This document shows positions 7,683 through 15,823 of a DNA stretch of 64,000 nt, one piece after another. The notes beneath the pieces are model-generated. The model made no database searches and was not told the DNA's origin. It worked only from the letters and a program-made list of their open reading frames with translations. The stretch comes from Burkholderiales bacterium (GTDB taxonomy: Bacteria > Pseudomonadota > Gammaproteobacteria > Burkholderiales > Burkholderiaceae_C): NCBI GenBank assembly GCA_016000195.1, contig JAECRO010000006.1, positions 1 to 64,000 on the forward strand, written 5' to 3'. The first letter of the stretch is position 1, and each line of letters opens with the position of its first letter. The position numbers and the translations under genes are program-made.

Positions 7683-7908
7683 GCGCCAATGCGACCAGCA
7701 CAATGCGGGCCACCGGCCAAGCCAATGGGCGTACCGCCAACACCATGGTCATGCCAGCAAACAACGCAAAGTGCGAGAAAGAAGACAACCATGATGGGGC
7801 ATGCAGTGTTTGCACCGTGTCACTGCGCCAGGCACCCGGCATTTGCGTACCCACCAGCAGCGCCAGCAGTTGCAGACCAAGCAACACCTGGGAAACTCGC
7901 TGTTTCAT
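7543..7908 (-). CDS. VanZ family membrane protein
   Basis: Small integral-membrane protein of 121 residues with four predicted helices: VSQVLLGLQLLALLVGTQMP, a segment around FSHFALFAGMTMVLAVRPLA, IVLVALALALLTEGLQLLA and VGIDMAGTFFALALVKG. The HFALFAG, LTEGLQ...R-R-D and D-x-x-x-N/M-x-x-G-like pattern fits the VanZ family. VanZ is known from teicoplanin resistance, and homologues are common in polysaccharide and cell-wall loci without a defined activity. It follows the wcaI-like gene by 22 bp, so it is in the same operon. A shortened second copy lies at 6218-6409. Role unknown; a part in lipid-linked glycan handling would be a guess. Confidence 0.8.
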   Translation of the reverse strand: MKQRVSQVLLGLQLLALLVGTQMPGAWRSDTVQTLHAPSWLSSFSHFALFAGMTMVLAVRPLAWPVARIVLVALALALLTEGLQLLAIDRHPRLMDVGIDMAGTFFALALVKGRSLCTAHQ

Positions 7909-7930
7909 ATCAAACCATTCCTATTCAACA

Positions 7931-9226
7931 TTAATTCCTGGAGGCAAGGGCCATCAGGTCCGACTCAAATCGCTGCAGAACCGCCTCACGGTCCATATGC
8001 GCAAGCGCATACGCTCGCCCCGCTGCACCCAGTTGTGTACGCAGTCTTGAATCTGCAGCCAGTGCCTGCATGGCCAGTGCCATGGCCGACGGGTCTTCAG
8101 GCGGCACGACCACACCACAACCCTGCACGACAAAAGCAAGCTCAGTGCCAGGATGGGCCGTGGCCAGCACCGGCCGGCCGCTGGCCAGCATGCCGGTGAG
8201 CTTGCTGGGCATGACCAGGTCAGCCGCATCAGCCCGCTGCGGAAGCAGATGCACATCCGCCATGGCCAGCAATTCATTGAGTCGCTCTATCGGCTGCAAC
8301 TCCAGAAAATGCACATTCGGCAGGCCCGCGCAGCGCTGCATCAGGTCCACACGGCCAGCGCCATTGCCGCAAAATACGAAAACGATAGCAGCCTGCGCCC
8401 GTCCAGCTTGCGCCAGGCACAGTTTTGCCACATCAGCCAACAACTCCAGCCCCTGTTTGCCGCCCATATTGCCCGAATAAAGCGCCACCACCGCATCGGG
8501 TGCAATGCCCAACTGGACCCGAAAGGAATTCTCCAGTCCCGGCATCTCAGCCGCCAAGGTGGTCGTGCCGGCCTGCAATGGCAAGCCGTGCCCGCCAGGT
8601 GTAATCGCCAGGACATCCACCCAGTTAGGCGACAACACCGCCTGAGCGGGAGCCACGCCCTTGTCCAGCAGCCGCTGGTGCATGCGCTGCGAAATAGTGG
8701 ACACCACATCAAAGCACCGCATCAGCCAGCGCTCGGCCCCGGCCACCACACCGCGCAAGAACTTGCCGCGCAGCAGGCCCAAGTCAAAAGCCGCATCCAC
8801 CTCAAAGTCCTGCACGTGCAGCCAGGCCTTCGCACCGTTCAGGCGTGCCACGACCAGCGCGACAGGCGCACAGAACAGCGCCGGCTCCACCACCCACACA
8901 ACATCAGGCCGCCAAATGATCTGGCGCAGCATGACCGGAAAGCTGCCCAATGCAAAGCTCGCTAGGTGCAACAGTCGTTTGACCCCGCCCGGGCGTGTCG
9001 GCACCCACAGCGGACAACGCCACACGTCCACGCCCTGCCAGCGCTCGCGCTTCCAGGTGCGTGCTGAATAGCCAGCACCCACGGCCCAGTCAGGGTAATA
9101 AGGCGGTGCCGTGACCACGCGCACCTCATGCCCGCGCGCCACCAGCCACGCGGCCATCTCACCCGTGTATTTGCCGATTCCCGTGAGTTCAGGAACGAAA
9201 TTGATGCCGTAGAGTAGGATTTTCAG
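7931..9226 (-). CDS. wcaI: WcaI-family glycosyltransferase (GT4)
   Basis: Predicted cytoplasmic GT4 transferase, like the colanic acid fucosyl/glucosyl transferase WcaI, acting on the lipid-linked repeat unit. The N-terminal family signature LKILLYGINFVPELTGIGKY is encoded from 9226 but begins with CTG; no ATG, GTG or TTG precedes it before an in-frame TAG. The first ATG is 9157 (MAAWLVARGHEVRVV), which would remove the GIGKYTGE nucleotide-binding loop. I place the start at 9226 as a likely CTG start. Other motifs: HVQDFEVDAAFDLGLL, SPNWVDV, YSGNMGGKQGLELL and LLPQRADAADLVMPSKLTGM, where the donor-binding segment contains PSKLTGMLASGRPVLAT. A short interspersed repeat lies within codons near 8371-8416. 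Confidence 0.85.
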   Translation of the reverse strand: MKILLYGINFVPELTGIGKYTGEMAAWLVARGHEVRVVTAPPYYPDWAVGAGYSARTWKRERWQGVDVWRCPLWVPTRPGGVKRLLHLASFALGSFPVMLRQIIWRPDVVWVVEPALFCAPVALVVARLNGAKAWLHVQDFEVDAAFDLGLLRGKFLRGVVAGAERWLMRCFDVVSTISQRMHQRLLDKGVAPAQAVLSPNWVDVLAITPGGHGLPLQAGTTTLAAEMPGLENSFRVQLGIAPDAVVALYSGNMGGKQGLELLADVAKLCLAQAGRAQAAIVFVFCGNGAGRVDLMQRCAGLPNVHFLELQPIERLNELLAMADVHLLPQRADAADLVMPSKLTGMLASGRPVLATAHPGTELAFVVQGCGVVVPPEDPSAMALAMQALAADSRLRTQLGAAGRAYALAHMDREAVLQRFESDLMALASRN

Positions 9227-9237
9227 AAAACTAACCG

Positions 9238-9300
9238 AGTTGAAATACTATAAAAACGATAGCTGCTTATGCTCGTTAGATATGCGTAAAAAGCACCTTT
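9238..9300 (+). repeat. Short interspersed palindromic repeat, diverged member
   Basis: AAATACTATAAAAACGATAG, then CTGCTTATGCTCGTTAGATA, then TGCG, matches the tail pattern of the copy at 34776-34832 (CTACGCCCGCTGGATATGCG). A further diverged member lies in wcaI (8371-8416: GATAGCAGCCTGCGCCCGTC). It sits in the gap before the wcaI start. Confidence 0.6.
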
Positions 9301-9375
9301 AATACATGAGATGAATTTCGGGGCGTTGAACGTAAAACGCGGAGGTTGCTACTATCGCGCCCCACGTCCTCACAC

Positions 9376-10464
9376 TCATTGCGAGGCCGCAGGCGCAAGA
9401 ACTCGCCGCGGAATAAATGTTTGCGAGAACCACTTTTGCATGGGCCGCTCAATTAGCAAGTGTCCTGCGAAAGAAACTAAAACACAGGCAAATGCAATCA
9501 AGATAAAAGTGATTGATGCACCGGCAATACCTGTCAAGCCTGCCGCCACTGCTACTTTGCATAAGAGACTGATAAGCGGAAAATGTATTAAGTACAAGAA
9601 ATAAGAGGCATCGCCCAGAGTTTGAACTGATTTATGCCGCATCAACAATGGAAGACGTCGTCCTGCTTGCTCACAACGTACATAGCCAAATATCAAACCA
9701 GCAAAGCCAATTCCCCAAAAAATCTTAAGCCAAGTAATTTCTCCTGCATCTCCTAAAGCCTCCAACGAAGCCGTCGCAACAAGAATAGCAATACTCACTC
9801 CAATGACAGCGATCGGGTTTAAAAATTTCATCTGGTTTCTACGAACAAGCACGGCTACCCCCATGCCAAAAAAGAAAAGAACAAGCCAGTCTGACCAGAA
9901 AAAATTAACCGGAAAGTTACCTACGCCAAATCCCAAAAGCATTCCAGTTGGAAGCAAAACCAGAAGTGCAATCGCAACCCAGCGATTGAGGATTGCCAGA
10001 CCAAAGAGCACATAGAAATACAACTCATACTGAAGACTCCATGCCACGATCAATACTGGTGCTCCAGTACCCCCTACCACTGCTTTGTCGAGCGGCATCA
10101 AAGTCAGAGCTTTTAAAATCAAACCAATATCCGATGGCACATTGTTTCGCAATGAAGGTATCGCTAGCGCAAAAAGAAACACCCCTAAAAAAATAAGCCA
10201 ATAGATTGGATAAATGCGAATACAGCGCTTAGTCAAAAAAGACCTGATTCTCTCTGGCTTGAACAGATCGTCCATATGCACCTGCATGATGATAAAACCA
10301 CTGAGTACAAAGAAAAAATGCACTCCAGCATGCCCGAATGAAAAAGCATGGCCAAACCAGCTAATGCCAAAGTACTTCTCTAGCGCAATCGTACCGCCGA
10401 GATGAAAAAATACCACCATGAGGGCTGCAATGGCTCGTCCGGTCTGAATAGACTTGTAGTGCAT
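9376..10464 (-). CDS. Acyltransferase 3 family membrane protein
   Basis: Predicted inner-membrane O-acyltransferase of 362 residues that would decorate the polysaccharide. It opens with SIQTGRAIAALMVVFFHLGG (residues 5-24, conserved Arg and His), then HAGVHFFFVLSGFIIMQVH and RIYPIYWLIFLGVFLFAL. About ten hydrophobic segments follow, and DASYFLYLIHFPLISLL lies near the C-terminus. It is the last gene of the AT-rich cassette, separated by 221 bp of AT-rich DNA from the glycosyltransferase upstream and by 149 bp from wcaI. It is a different lineage from the acyltransferase at 1970-3142 and from the hexapeptide enzymes of this locus. Acyl group and target unknown. Confidence 0.88.
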   Translation of the reverse strand: MHYKSIQTGRAIAALMVVFFHLGGTIALEKYFGISWFGHAFSFGHAGVHFFFVLSGFIIMQVHMDDLFKPERIRSFLTKRCIRIYPIYWLIFLGVFLFALAIPSLRNNVPSDIGLILKALTLMPLDKAVVGGTGAPVLIVAWSLQYELYFYVLFGLAILNRWVAIALLVLLPTGMLLGFGVGNFPVNFFWSDWLVLFFFGMGVAVLVRRNQMKFLNPIAVIGVSIAILVATASLEALGDAGEITWLKIFWGIGFAGLIFGYVRCEQAGRRLPLLMRHKSVQTLGDASYFLYLIHFPLISLLCKVAVAAGLTGIAGASITFILIAFACVLVSFAGHLLIERPMQKWFSQTFIPRRVLAPAASQ

Positions 10465-10685
10465 ATATAAAATTTTTACTTCGAACTGTTACTAAAACAA
10501 AGACCATAACCGATTACGATCTACTGCAAAAAACAACTTTATTGTTATAGTACAGCTACAGATTTCGATAAATCAACCTTCACTTCAAAGGTCGAATTTT
10601 TTTATCATTTTTTACGCCCAAATGAAATAACTCAATAGCTAATACTGTATTAATCATAAGTTATTAATTTTAAATTTAAATACCA

Positions 10686-11759
10686 CTAATATTTTTTCTT
10701 ACCAATGGAATCAAAGAACTCCGAAATAATTTTCACTTCCACTACAATTTTCTTCCTCAAAAGAACATCAATTCTCTTTCTGTCAGTAATAGCGATATAC
10801 TTAAGGAAAAATTCTTTAGCCTGATCCAGGCTAGTCTCCCGTGCAACAGAAGCAAGCATATACCGAAAATAAAAAACAACTAACAACATTGATTCCGAGC
10901 GCTGACCAAACTTAGAAACCATGTACTTATAATCAAACAAATCATAATGCAACAAAAATCCACAAAATATATTTTTTGGACTAGACTTATATTTTACCCA
11001 TTTATGAACAACGAAGTTATAATCACCATAAAAAGATGATCTGACAAATGACTTATGGTTTGAATAACCCAAAAAATAACTGGCAGGAATTTTTTCTTTA
11101 CTTACTGGATGCACCATAAGACGCGGCAAGGCATTAAAAAATCTCAGCCTATAAAATAAATAATCATACCAAGCATGCAGTCTAGGGCTTCCAAGAAGCC
11201 TGCGCATCAATGCACTAGAGTACCTCCAAAATAATTCAGTCATTGGAAATCTATTTAAAAAAATAGCACTACTCTTAAATGGATTATTTAATTCAGCAGT
11301 TGTAGGTATCAATTCCAAATTTCTTACCAATATCTGATCAACATCTTCAGGAATTTTTTCCAAAAAATCAGGAATTAAATTGATGTTGATTTTTGTATTT
11401 ATGTTCGGCACCATGATCTCATCTGGATCAACACACAAAACCCATTCAATACCATCAGAAAATGCGCTCTTAGTTGCAAAATAAGTATTTATGCGTTTTC
11501 GCACATCCATATCAGTTTCCCACCAAGGAACTATCTGAGTAATCCACGACGGTAAATCAGCAAGATTATTTGGCCGAATAGATTCATTCAATCTTACACC
11601 ATCATAATCCCTAACCATATCTCTTGTATTATCAGTGGTGCCATCAAAAAAAATATATATTTTTGAGCATCCAGCAGCCAAGTAATATTCAATCGCACTA
11701 GGTAGCAATCTAGATTCATTTTTAACAGTATAAACAACTGCGAAATTTTTTTTACTCAT
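10686..11759 (-). CDS. Glycosyltransferase, GT2/GT92-like
   Basis: Predicted cytoplasmic GT-A transferase of 357 residues. From the ATG at 11759 it reads MSKKNFAVVYTVKNESRLLP, then IEYYLAAGCSKIYIFFDGTT with a DGTTDNT loop, and WVLCVDPDEIMVP with the DPDE metal-binding motif (about residues 110-118). HPVSKEKIPASYFLGYSNHK follows. This fits the glycosyl transferase family 2 subgroup that acts on stem-like loci (Pfam Glyco_tranf_2_4 or GT92). The frame is open 19 codons further upstream, but the start chosen begins at the conserved beta-strand. The gene is strongly AT-rich and belongs to the strain-specific cassette. Donor and acceptor cannot be told from sequence. Confidence 0.8.
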   Translation of the reverse strand: MSKKNFAVVYTVKNESRLLPSAIEYYLAAGCSKIYIFFDGTTDNTRDMVRDYDGVRLNESIRPNNLADLPSWITQIVPWWETDMDVRKRINTYFATKSAFSDGIEWVLCVDPDEIMVPNINTKININLIPDFLEKIPEDVDQILVRNLELIPTTAELNNPFKSSAIFLNRFPMTELFWRYSSALMRRLLGSPRLHAWYDYLFYRLRFFNALPRLMVHPVSKEKIPASYFLGYSNHKSFVRSSFYGDYNFVVHKWVKYKSSPKNIFCGFLLHYDLFDYKYMVSKFGQRSESMLLVVFYFRYMLASVARETSLDQAKEFFLKYIAITDRKRIDVLLRKKIVVEVKIISEFFDSIGKKKY

Positions 11760-11823
11760 AAATATAAATTTTATTATTGCAATTCGACCACAATCCAAAA
11801 TGCCATCTAATAGCAAATAATGA

Positions 11824-12636
11824 TCAATTCAAATCCCTAACTTTTAAAACAATAAAATACTCATAAATAGATTGAAGCATAGCGTAGGTGAGCCCTGCTT
11901 TTCCATCCAAGAATCCACGCTTTACCACATACAGCAGCAAGAACTTAATCAATGGCCGAAAGGGTAACCGATAGAAGAGTTCTTTCTGGTGAAATCTACG
12001 TTCATGAAAGTCTGTTGCGGTGAATGCCTTTACCAAGCTAAAAGTCGCTGCTTTAGAACGGTTCGCAACAATTTGCTGCGCCTCCAAACTACTGTAGTTG
12101 TTATGTCGTTCAATCCAGTGCCCCATACCTTTACTAAAGGGAAAGTGATCTAGATAGCCTGTCACTTCACTCACAGGACCATCAGCTATGGAAATAGGGT
12201 TAACCAAGCGCTCGTAACGCATCTTTTCAGGTCGGAATAGCCGCATGTAGAACGGAGAGGTCTGCACATGTTTAAGCCATGTTCCCAGGAAAAAATCGCG
12301 CCGCTGCAAGCGAAACGCCACTTGCTCTTTGGCTGAAGCTGCCGCCGCTTGGACCGTCTGAACCAATTCAGGGGTCATGCGTTCATCGGCATCAATGTAA
12401 AACACCCATGGATGCTTAAAAAGAATATTATTCAGCCCCCAGTTTTGATGCGCTGCCCAGTTATCGAATGGTCGCTGGGTAACCGTAGCGCCAAACTTCT
12501 GTGCAATGGCTACGGTATTATCAGTACTCATTGAGTCATAGACGTGAATGTCATCTGACCAAGCAACACTTTGCAGGCAAGCCAGAAGATCTTGCTGCTC
12601 ATTTTTTGTCAAAATCAGAATGGAGATATTAGCCAT
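11824..12636 (-). CDS. Glycosyltransferase family 2 (WaaE/KdtX-like)
   Basis: GT-A transferase of 270 residues: MANISILILTKNEQQDLLAC, SVAWSDDIHVYDSMSTDNTV, then WVFYIDADERMTPEL with the D-x-D motif (about 86-100), RRDFFLGTWLKH and FSKGMGHWIERHNNYSS. The pattern resembles the WaaE-type beta-1,4-glucosyltransferases of lipopolysaccharide and colanic-like loci. It ends with a hydrophobic C-terminal stretch (LIKFLLLYVVKRGFLDG) that may attach it to the membrane. Its start overlaps the end of the wcaF-like gene by 8 bp. GC content is higher than in the gene that follows, so the AT-rich cassette is not uniform. Confidence 0.88.
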   Translation of the reverse strand: MANISILILTKNEQQDLLACLQSVAWSDDIHVYDSMSTDNTVAIAQKFGATVTQRPFDNWAAHQNWGLNNILFKHPWVFYIDADERMTPELVQTVQAAAASAKEQVAFRLQRRDFFLGTWLKHVQTSPFYMRLFRPEKMRYERLVNPISIADGPVSEVTGYLDHFPFSKGMGHWIERHNNYSSLEAQQIVANRSKAATFSLVKAFTATDFHERRFHQKELFYRLPFRPLIKFLLLYVVKRGFLDGKAGLTYAMLQSIYEYFIVLKVRDLN

Positions 12637-13186
12637 GGTTATTTATTCGATTACCTACTTTAATTGCAGGATTTCCCGCATACACAGCCCAAGGCGTTAC
12701 CAGACTTCTTGTTACTACGGCTCGTGCACCCACTACAGCACCGTCTGGCACTACCACTCCGGGGTGAATGAAGGCCTCCGCACACACCCAGACGCGCGCT
12801 CCAATCACGATAGGTTTAACCACCAACTGAAAGTTCACGCTGTTATAGTTATGCGTGCCCCCACACAAATGGGCACCTTGTGAAATGACGGCGTAGTCAC
12901 CTATTTCTATCCGGTCCATGCAGTAAAGGTTTACGCCATCGCCTACACCCACAAAGCTTCCAAGTTGCAAATTCCATGGAGCCCAGATCTTAACTTCCGG
13001 ATATACATGGCAGCCTTGGCCTATCTGGGCACCAAATATCCTTAATAACCATGCCCGCCATGCATGGCATGGACGGGGGCTGGTGTGAAACAGTAGCGCT
13101 TGAACAATGTTCCATAATTGGCGGCGAAGCCGGTGTGTTAGCGTGAAAGACGGTTCACGGTAGGGATCATTCCCCTGAATCATCAT
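12629..13186 (-). CDS. wcaF: WcaF-family putative acetyltransferase (hexapeptide repeat)
   Basis: Left-handed beta-helix acetyltransferase of 185 residues, related to the colanic acid acetyltransferase WcaF. After an N-terminal extension (LWNIVQALLFHTSPRPCHAW), hexapeptide repeats run through FGAQIGQGCHVYPEVKIWAP, NLYCMDRIEIGDYAVISQGA and HLCGGTHNYNSVNF. The last region carries VWVCAEAFIHPGVVVPDGAV and YAGNPAIKVGNRI. The catalytic His is probably in GTHNY (about residue 112). It overlaps the glycosyltransferases on both sides (4 bp upstream, 8 bp downstream), which supports tight translational coupling. Confidence 0.87.
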   Translation of the reverse strand: MMIQGNDPYREPSFTLTHRLRRQLWNIVQALLFHTSPRPCHAWRAWLLRIFGAQIGQGCHVYPEVKIWAPWNLQLGSFVGVGDGVNLYCMDRIEIGDYAVISQGAHLCGGTHNYNSVNFQLVVKPIVIGARVWVCAEAFIHPGVVVPDGAVVGARAVVTRSLVTPWAVYAGNPAIKVGNRINNHG

Positions 13187-14340
13187 GGCCTACACTCCCG
13201 AATAATCTCCACCACGCGCTCCGCAGCCCGTTGAATATGAAAGTGCGTAGCAAAGCATTGCCGCGCCCTTTGGCTCATGGCTGTATAGCTCTTGGTGTCC
13301 AGCTCCAGCCAGCGCTGCAAGTTGTGCATGGTGCCGTCCACCGTGTCGTCATCCACAAAACCCGCAGCATCCGATTCAATCTCGCGCCAAATGTTGACCT
13401 TGTTACTGATCAGCACTGGCTTGCCGCAAGCCAAGGCCTCAGCTACGACAATGCCAAAGTTTTCCTGATGCGAAGGCAAGCAAAACACTTCCGCAGCATA
13501 GAATGCACCCCACTTATCATCGCCTTGCAGCATCCCCGGCCAAGTGATGCGGCGTGAGATTCCCAAATTTTCGGCCTGCGCTTTCAAAATCACAGCCCAA
13601 TCCGTCTGATCTGGACCCGCCATTACAAGATGCAGGCGCTCGTCCTGCCGCGCAATCTGAGCAAAAGCATCCAGCAGCAAATCGCAGCCCTTCTTTTCAT
13701 GAATACGGCTCAAGAAAAGGGCAATGCGCTTGTTTTGCAACTGAGGGTTAGCGACAAGAAACCGTTGAGCAAGTTCATCACCATTGCGAGGTGGACTGGA
13801 AGTTCCATAGGAAGCGACGGCCTCATTGGCGCGATAAAGCCAGAACGACTGACGCGCCAGTAAGCGTTCTTCTTCACAAGTGAAAATGACGGCCCGCGCA
13901 TCACGCAACACTCGGTATTCAGCCCATGGCCAATACAACCATTTTTTAAAATGCTTGAGTGGATAGGTGTGCTTGAACCATGGGTCGAGCATGCCATGGG
14001 TGAAGACGAAATACGGAACCTTCGTACCAGCCAAAGCCTGCCGAACGGCCAAGCCGTGATATTGCCAAAGCCCTTCGACGATGACGGCATCAAAACGGGG
14101 AGCATTCTCACGCAACCAGGTCAACAGTCGTGGTGCGTACGAATAGCCCATGCGTGTAGGACCTAGCGCGTGGACAGTAGATAGACCACAAGTCGCCAGC
14201 CACGGCGCATCAGGGGCATCGCAACAGGCAATTTCCACTTGTACCCCGAGTGCTTGCAATGGCACCTGGAGTTGTTTGACTCCTTCTATAGGACCACCAC
14301 CTTTTGGGTTGATGGAGGAGATGACTTGGAGGATTTTCAT
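13183..14340 (-). CDS. Glycosyltransferase family 4
   Basis: GT-B transferase of about 385 residues. It starts at ATG 14340 (MKILQVISSINPKGGGPIEG). The glycine-rich N-terminal loop GGGPIEGVKQ is followed by FVFTHGMLDPWFK and ARAVIFTCEEERLLA. The C-terminal half has ALFLSRIHEKKGCDLLLDAF and the donor-binding segment CLPSHQENFGIVVAEALACG with the E-x7-E pattern (about residues 290-312). Such proteins add mannose, glucose or fucose from nucleotide donors. It overlaps wcaF by 4 bp. Base composition is intermediate between the GC-rich backbone and the AT-rich genes upstream. Specificity not predictable. Confidence 0.9.
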   Translation of the reverse strand: MKILQVISSINPKGGGPIEGVKQLQVPLQALGVQVEIACCDAPDAPWLATCGLSTVHALGPTRMGYSYAPRLLTWLRENAPRFDAVIVEGLWQYHGLAVRQALAGTKVPYFVFTHGMLDPWFKHTYPLKHFKKWLYWPWAEYRVLRDARAVIFTCEEERLLARQSFWLYRANEAVASYGTSSPPRNGDELAQRFLVANPQLQNKRIALFLSRIHEKKGCDLLLDAFAQIARQDERLHLVMAGPDQTDWAVILKAQAENLGISRRITWPGMLQGDDKWGAFYAAEVFCLPSHQENFGIVVAEALACGKPVLISNKVNIWREIESDAAGFVDDDTVDGTMHNLQRWLELDTKSYTAMSQRARQCFATHFHIQRAAERVVEIIRECRP

Positions 14341-14354
14341 TAAACACAATTAAA

Positions 14355-15026
14355 TTAATTTACGAACCCAGACTTACGATTAAAATAAACCGCATCGCAT
14401 CCAAGTTTTTTGACAGGGCGGGCTGGGTTACCCGCATAAAGAAAATACTCTTCATTATATTTTTTGTTAAGAACGGCTCCAGCACCTAACACCGAAAAAT
14501 TCGGCAAAAAAGAATTAGGAAGAATAATTGATCCCGTCCCCGTAAATGTGTAATCCCCAATGATGACAGGACCACTTCGCTGACGAGAATCTACAATTGA
14601 AATACTGTGAGTCAATATCTGACTTCTAAATCCTGCAAAAGTAGAAAATCGACCAAAAGTTACCGTATCAGTACAGTCAATTAAATGTCTATTGGTAATC
14701 GCCGAATGATCCCCAAGTATTAATGCAGGAACTCTATTACTCTGATCAGAAAAATGCAACGAATTCGTATTTATTGGAAAACCCGATATCCAATTCAGAT
14801 TACTAATTGATGCAGACAAGCCAAGAGTAACTTTTGTCACTCCTTTAATTACATTAAAATTCCCAATACTTGAATATTGATCCATATACAAGGCTTCAGG
14901 CATCACAAGAGACATGCCAATTCGAGCTGAAGTATGTATCTCAAAGTTAAATAATTTTTTGTAAAAAAAACGTTTTAACTTAAATGGTAAAAAAATCAAC
15001 AGCAAATGAAGAATAACTTTAATCAT
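14355..15026 (-). CDS. Hexapeptide-repeat acyltransferase
   Basis: Beta-helix acyltransferase of 223 residues. It shows irregular hexapeptide turns (IHTSARIGMSLVMPEALYMD, YSSIGNFNVIKGVTKVTLGL, HSAITNRHLIDCTDTVTFGR) and a typical end, VIIGDYTFTGTGSIILPNSF with FLYAGNPARPVKKLG. It belongs to the LbetaH acetyltransferases of sugar and LPS modification. The N-terminal 20 residues are hydrophobic and basic (VILHLLLIFLPFKLKRFFYK), so it may associate with the membrane. Its ATG overlaps the stop of the upstream glycosyltransferase by 4 bp. It is the second hexapeptide enzyme of the locus. Strongly AT-rich. Confidence 0.85.
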   Translation of the reverse strand: MIKVILHLLLIFLPFKLKRFFYKKLFNFEIHTSARIGMSLVMPEALYMDQYSSIGNFNVIKGVTKVTLGLSASISNLNWISGFPINTNSLHFSDQSNRVPALILGDHSAITNRHLIDCTDTVTFGRFSTFAGFRSQILTHSISIVDSRQRSGPVIIGDYTFTGTGSIILPNSFLPNFSVLGAGAVLNKKYNEEYFLYAGNPARPVKKLGCDAVYFNRKSGFVN

Positions 15027-15823
15027 TTCTGAGTGCCAAAAATCGGACCATGCATTATACGCTCAAAGGTTGCAATAGGATTTTTGATATGCTTCATTAT
15101 TCTATAGTATTGCGAAAAATAATCATCATAGCCTGTATAAGGTCTACGCATAATCTTCAAAAACATTTGACGCGTATGAGTATGATGCATATTTTCCAAT
15201 CGACCCGTACCTGTAATTGATTCACCATGAACTCGGTAACAACTTAAAAATTCATTTACGACCTCTATCTCAGCACCTTTTAAAGCCATATCAATTAAAA
15301 GCTCATCATCCCAATTTGATCTATTTTCAATATTGAATCCACCTATGCTTCTATAGATTTCTTTTCTGAAAAACGTGGAAGGCTGAATCGCAAGAGATGC
15401 CCCGTATGCAGCAGCTTTGAGAGAAAATGAATCAGAAAATATTCGTCTTTTATAATCTGATCCTCCATCAATTACATGACCATGTCCACACAAAACATCA
15501 ACATGATTTTTATCCAAAAAATATTTCTCCACTAAAGCAAGCGCACCATCAATGAACTCATCATCACTATTCAAATAACAAAAAATATCACCAGTGGCCT
15601 TTGAAAAACCGATATTCAATCCATCGGCCGGACCTTTATCTTTTTCAAAAATTTTTATAATACTAGAACCGTACGATTCAATAATTTCTCGACTTCCATC
15701 AGTACTTCCAGGATCAACAACTATGTATTCTATATTCTTAAAGTTCTGATTCAAAACAGACTCAATACAACGACGTAGATACTTAGCCTGATTAAAAGAT
15801 ATCGTTACAACACTAATTTTCAT
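15023..15823 (-). CDS. Glycosyltransferase family 2
   Basis: GT-A transferase of 266 residues: MKISVVTISFNQAKYLRRCI, then IEYIVVDPGSTDGSREIIES, and ATGDIFCYLNSDDEFIDGAL with the SDD metal site (about residues 85-92). QPSTFFRKEIYRSIGG and SNWDDELLIDMALKGAEIE complete the acceptor half. It is of standard length for polysaccharide-cluster GT2 enzymes, without membrane helices. It overlaps the polymerase gene upstream by 11 bp and the acyltransferase gene downstream by 4 bp. AT-rich cassette gene; sugar specificity unknown. Confidence 0.9.
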   Translation of the reverse strand: MKISVVTISFNQAKYLRRCIESVLNQNFKNIEYIVVDPGSTDGSREIIESYGSSIIKIFEKDKGPADGLNIGFSKATGDIFCYLNSDDEFIDGALALVEKYFLDKNHVDVLCGHGHVIDGGSDYKRRIFSDSFSLKAAAYGASLAIQPSTFFRKEIYRSIGGFNIENRSNWDDELLIDMALKGAEIEVVNEFLSCYRVHGESITGTGRLENMHHTHTRQMFLKIMRRPYTGYDDYFSQYYRIMKHIKNPIATFERIMHGPIFGTQK

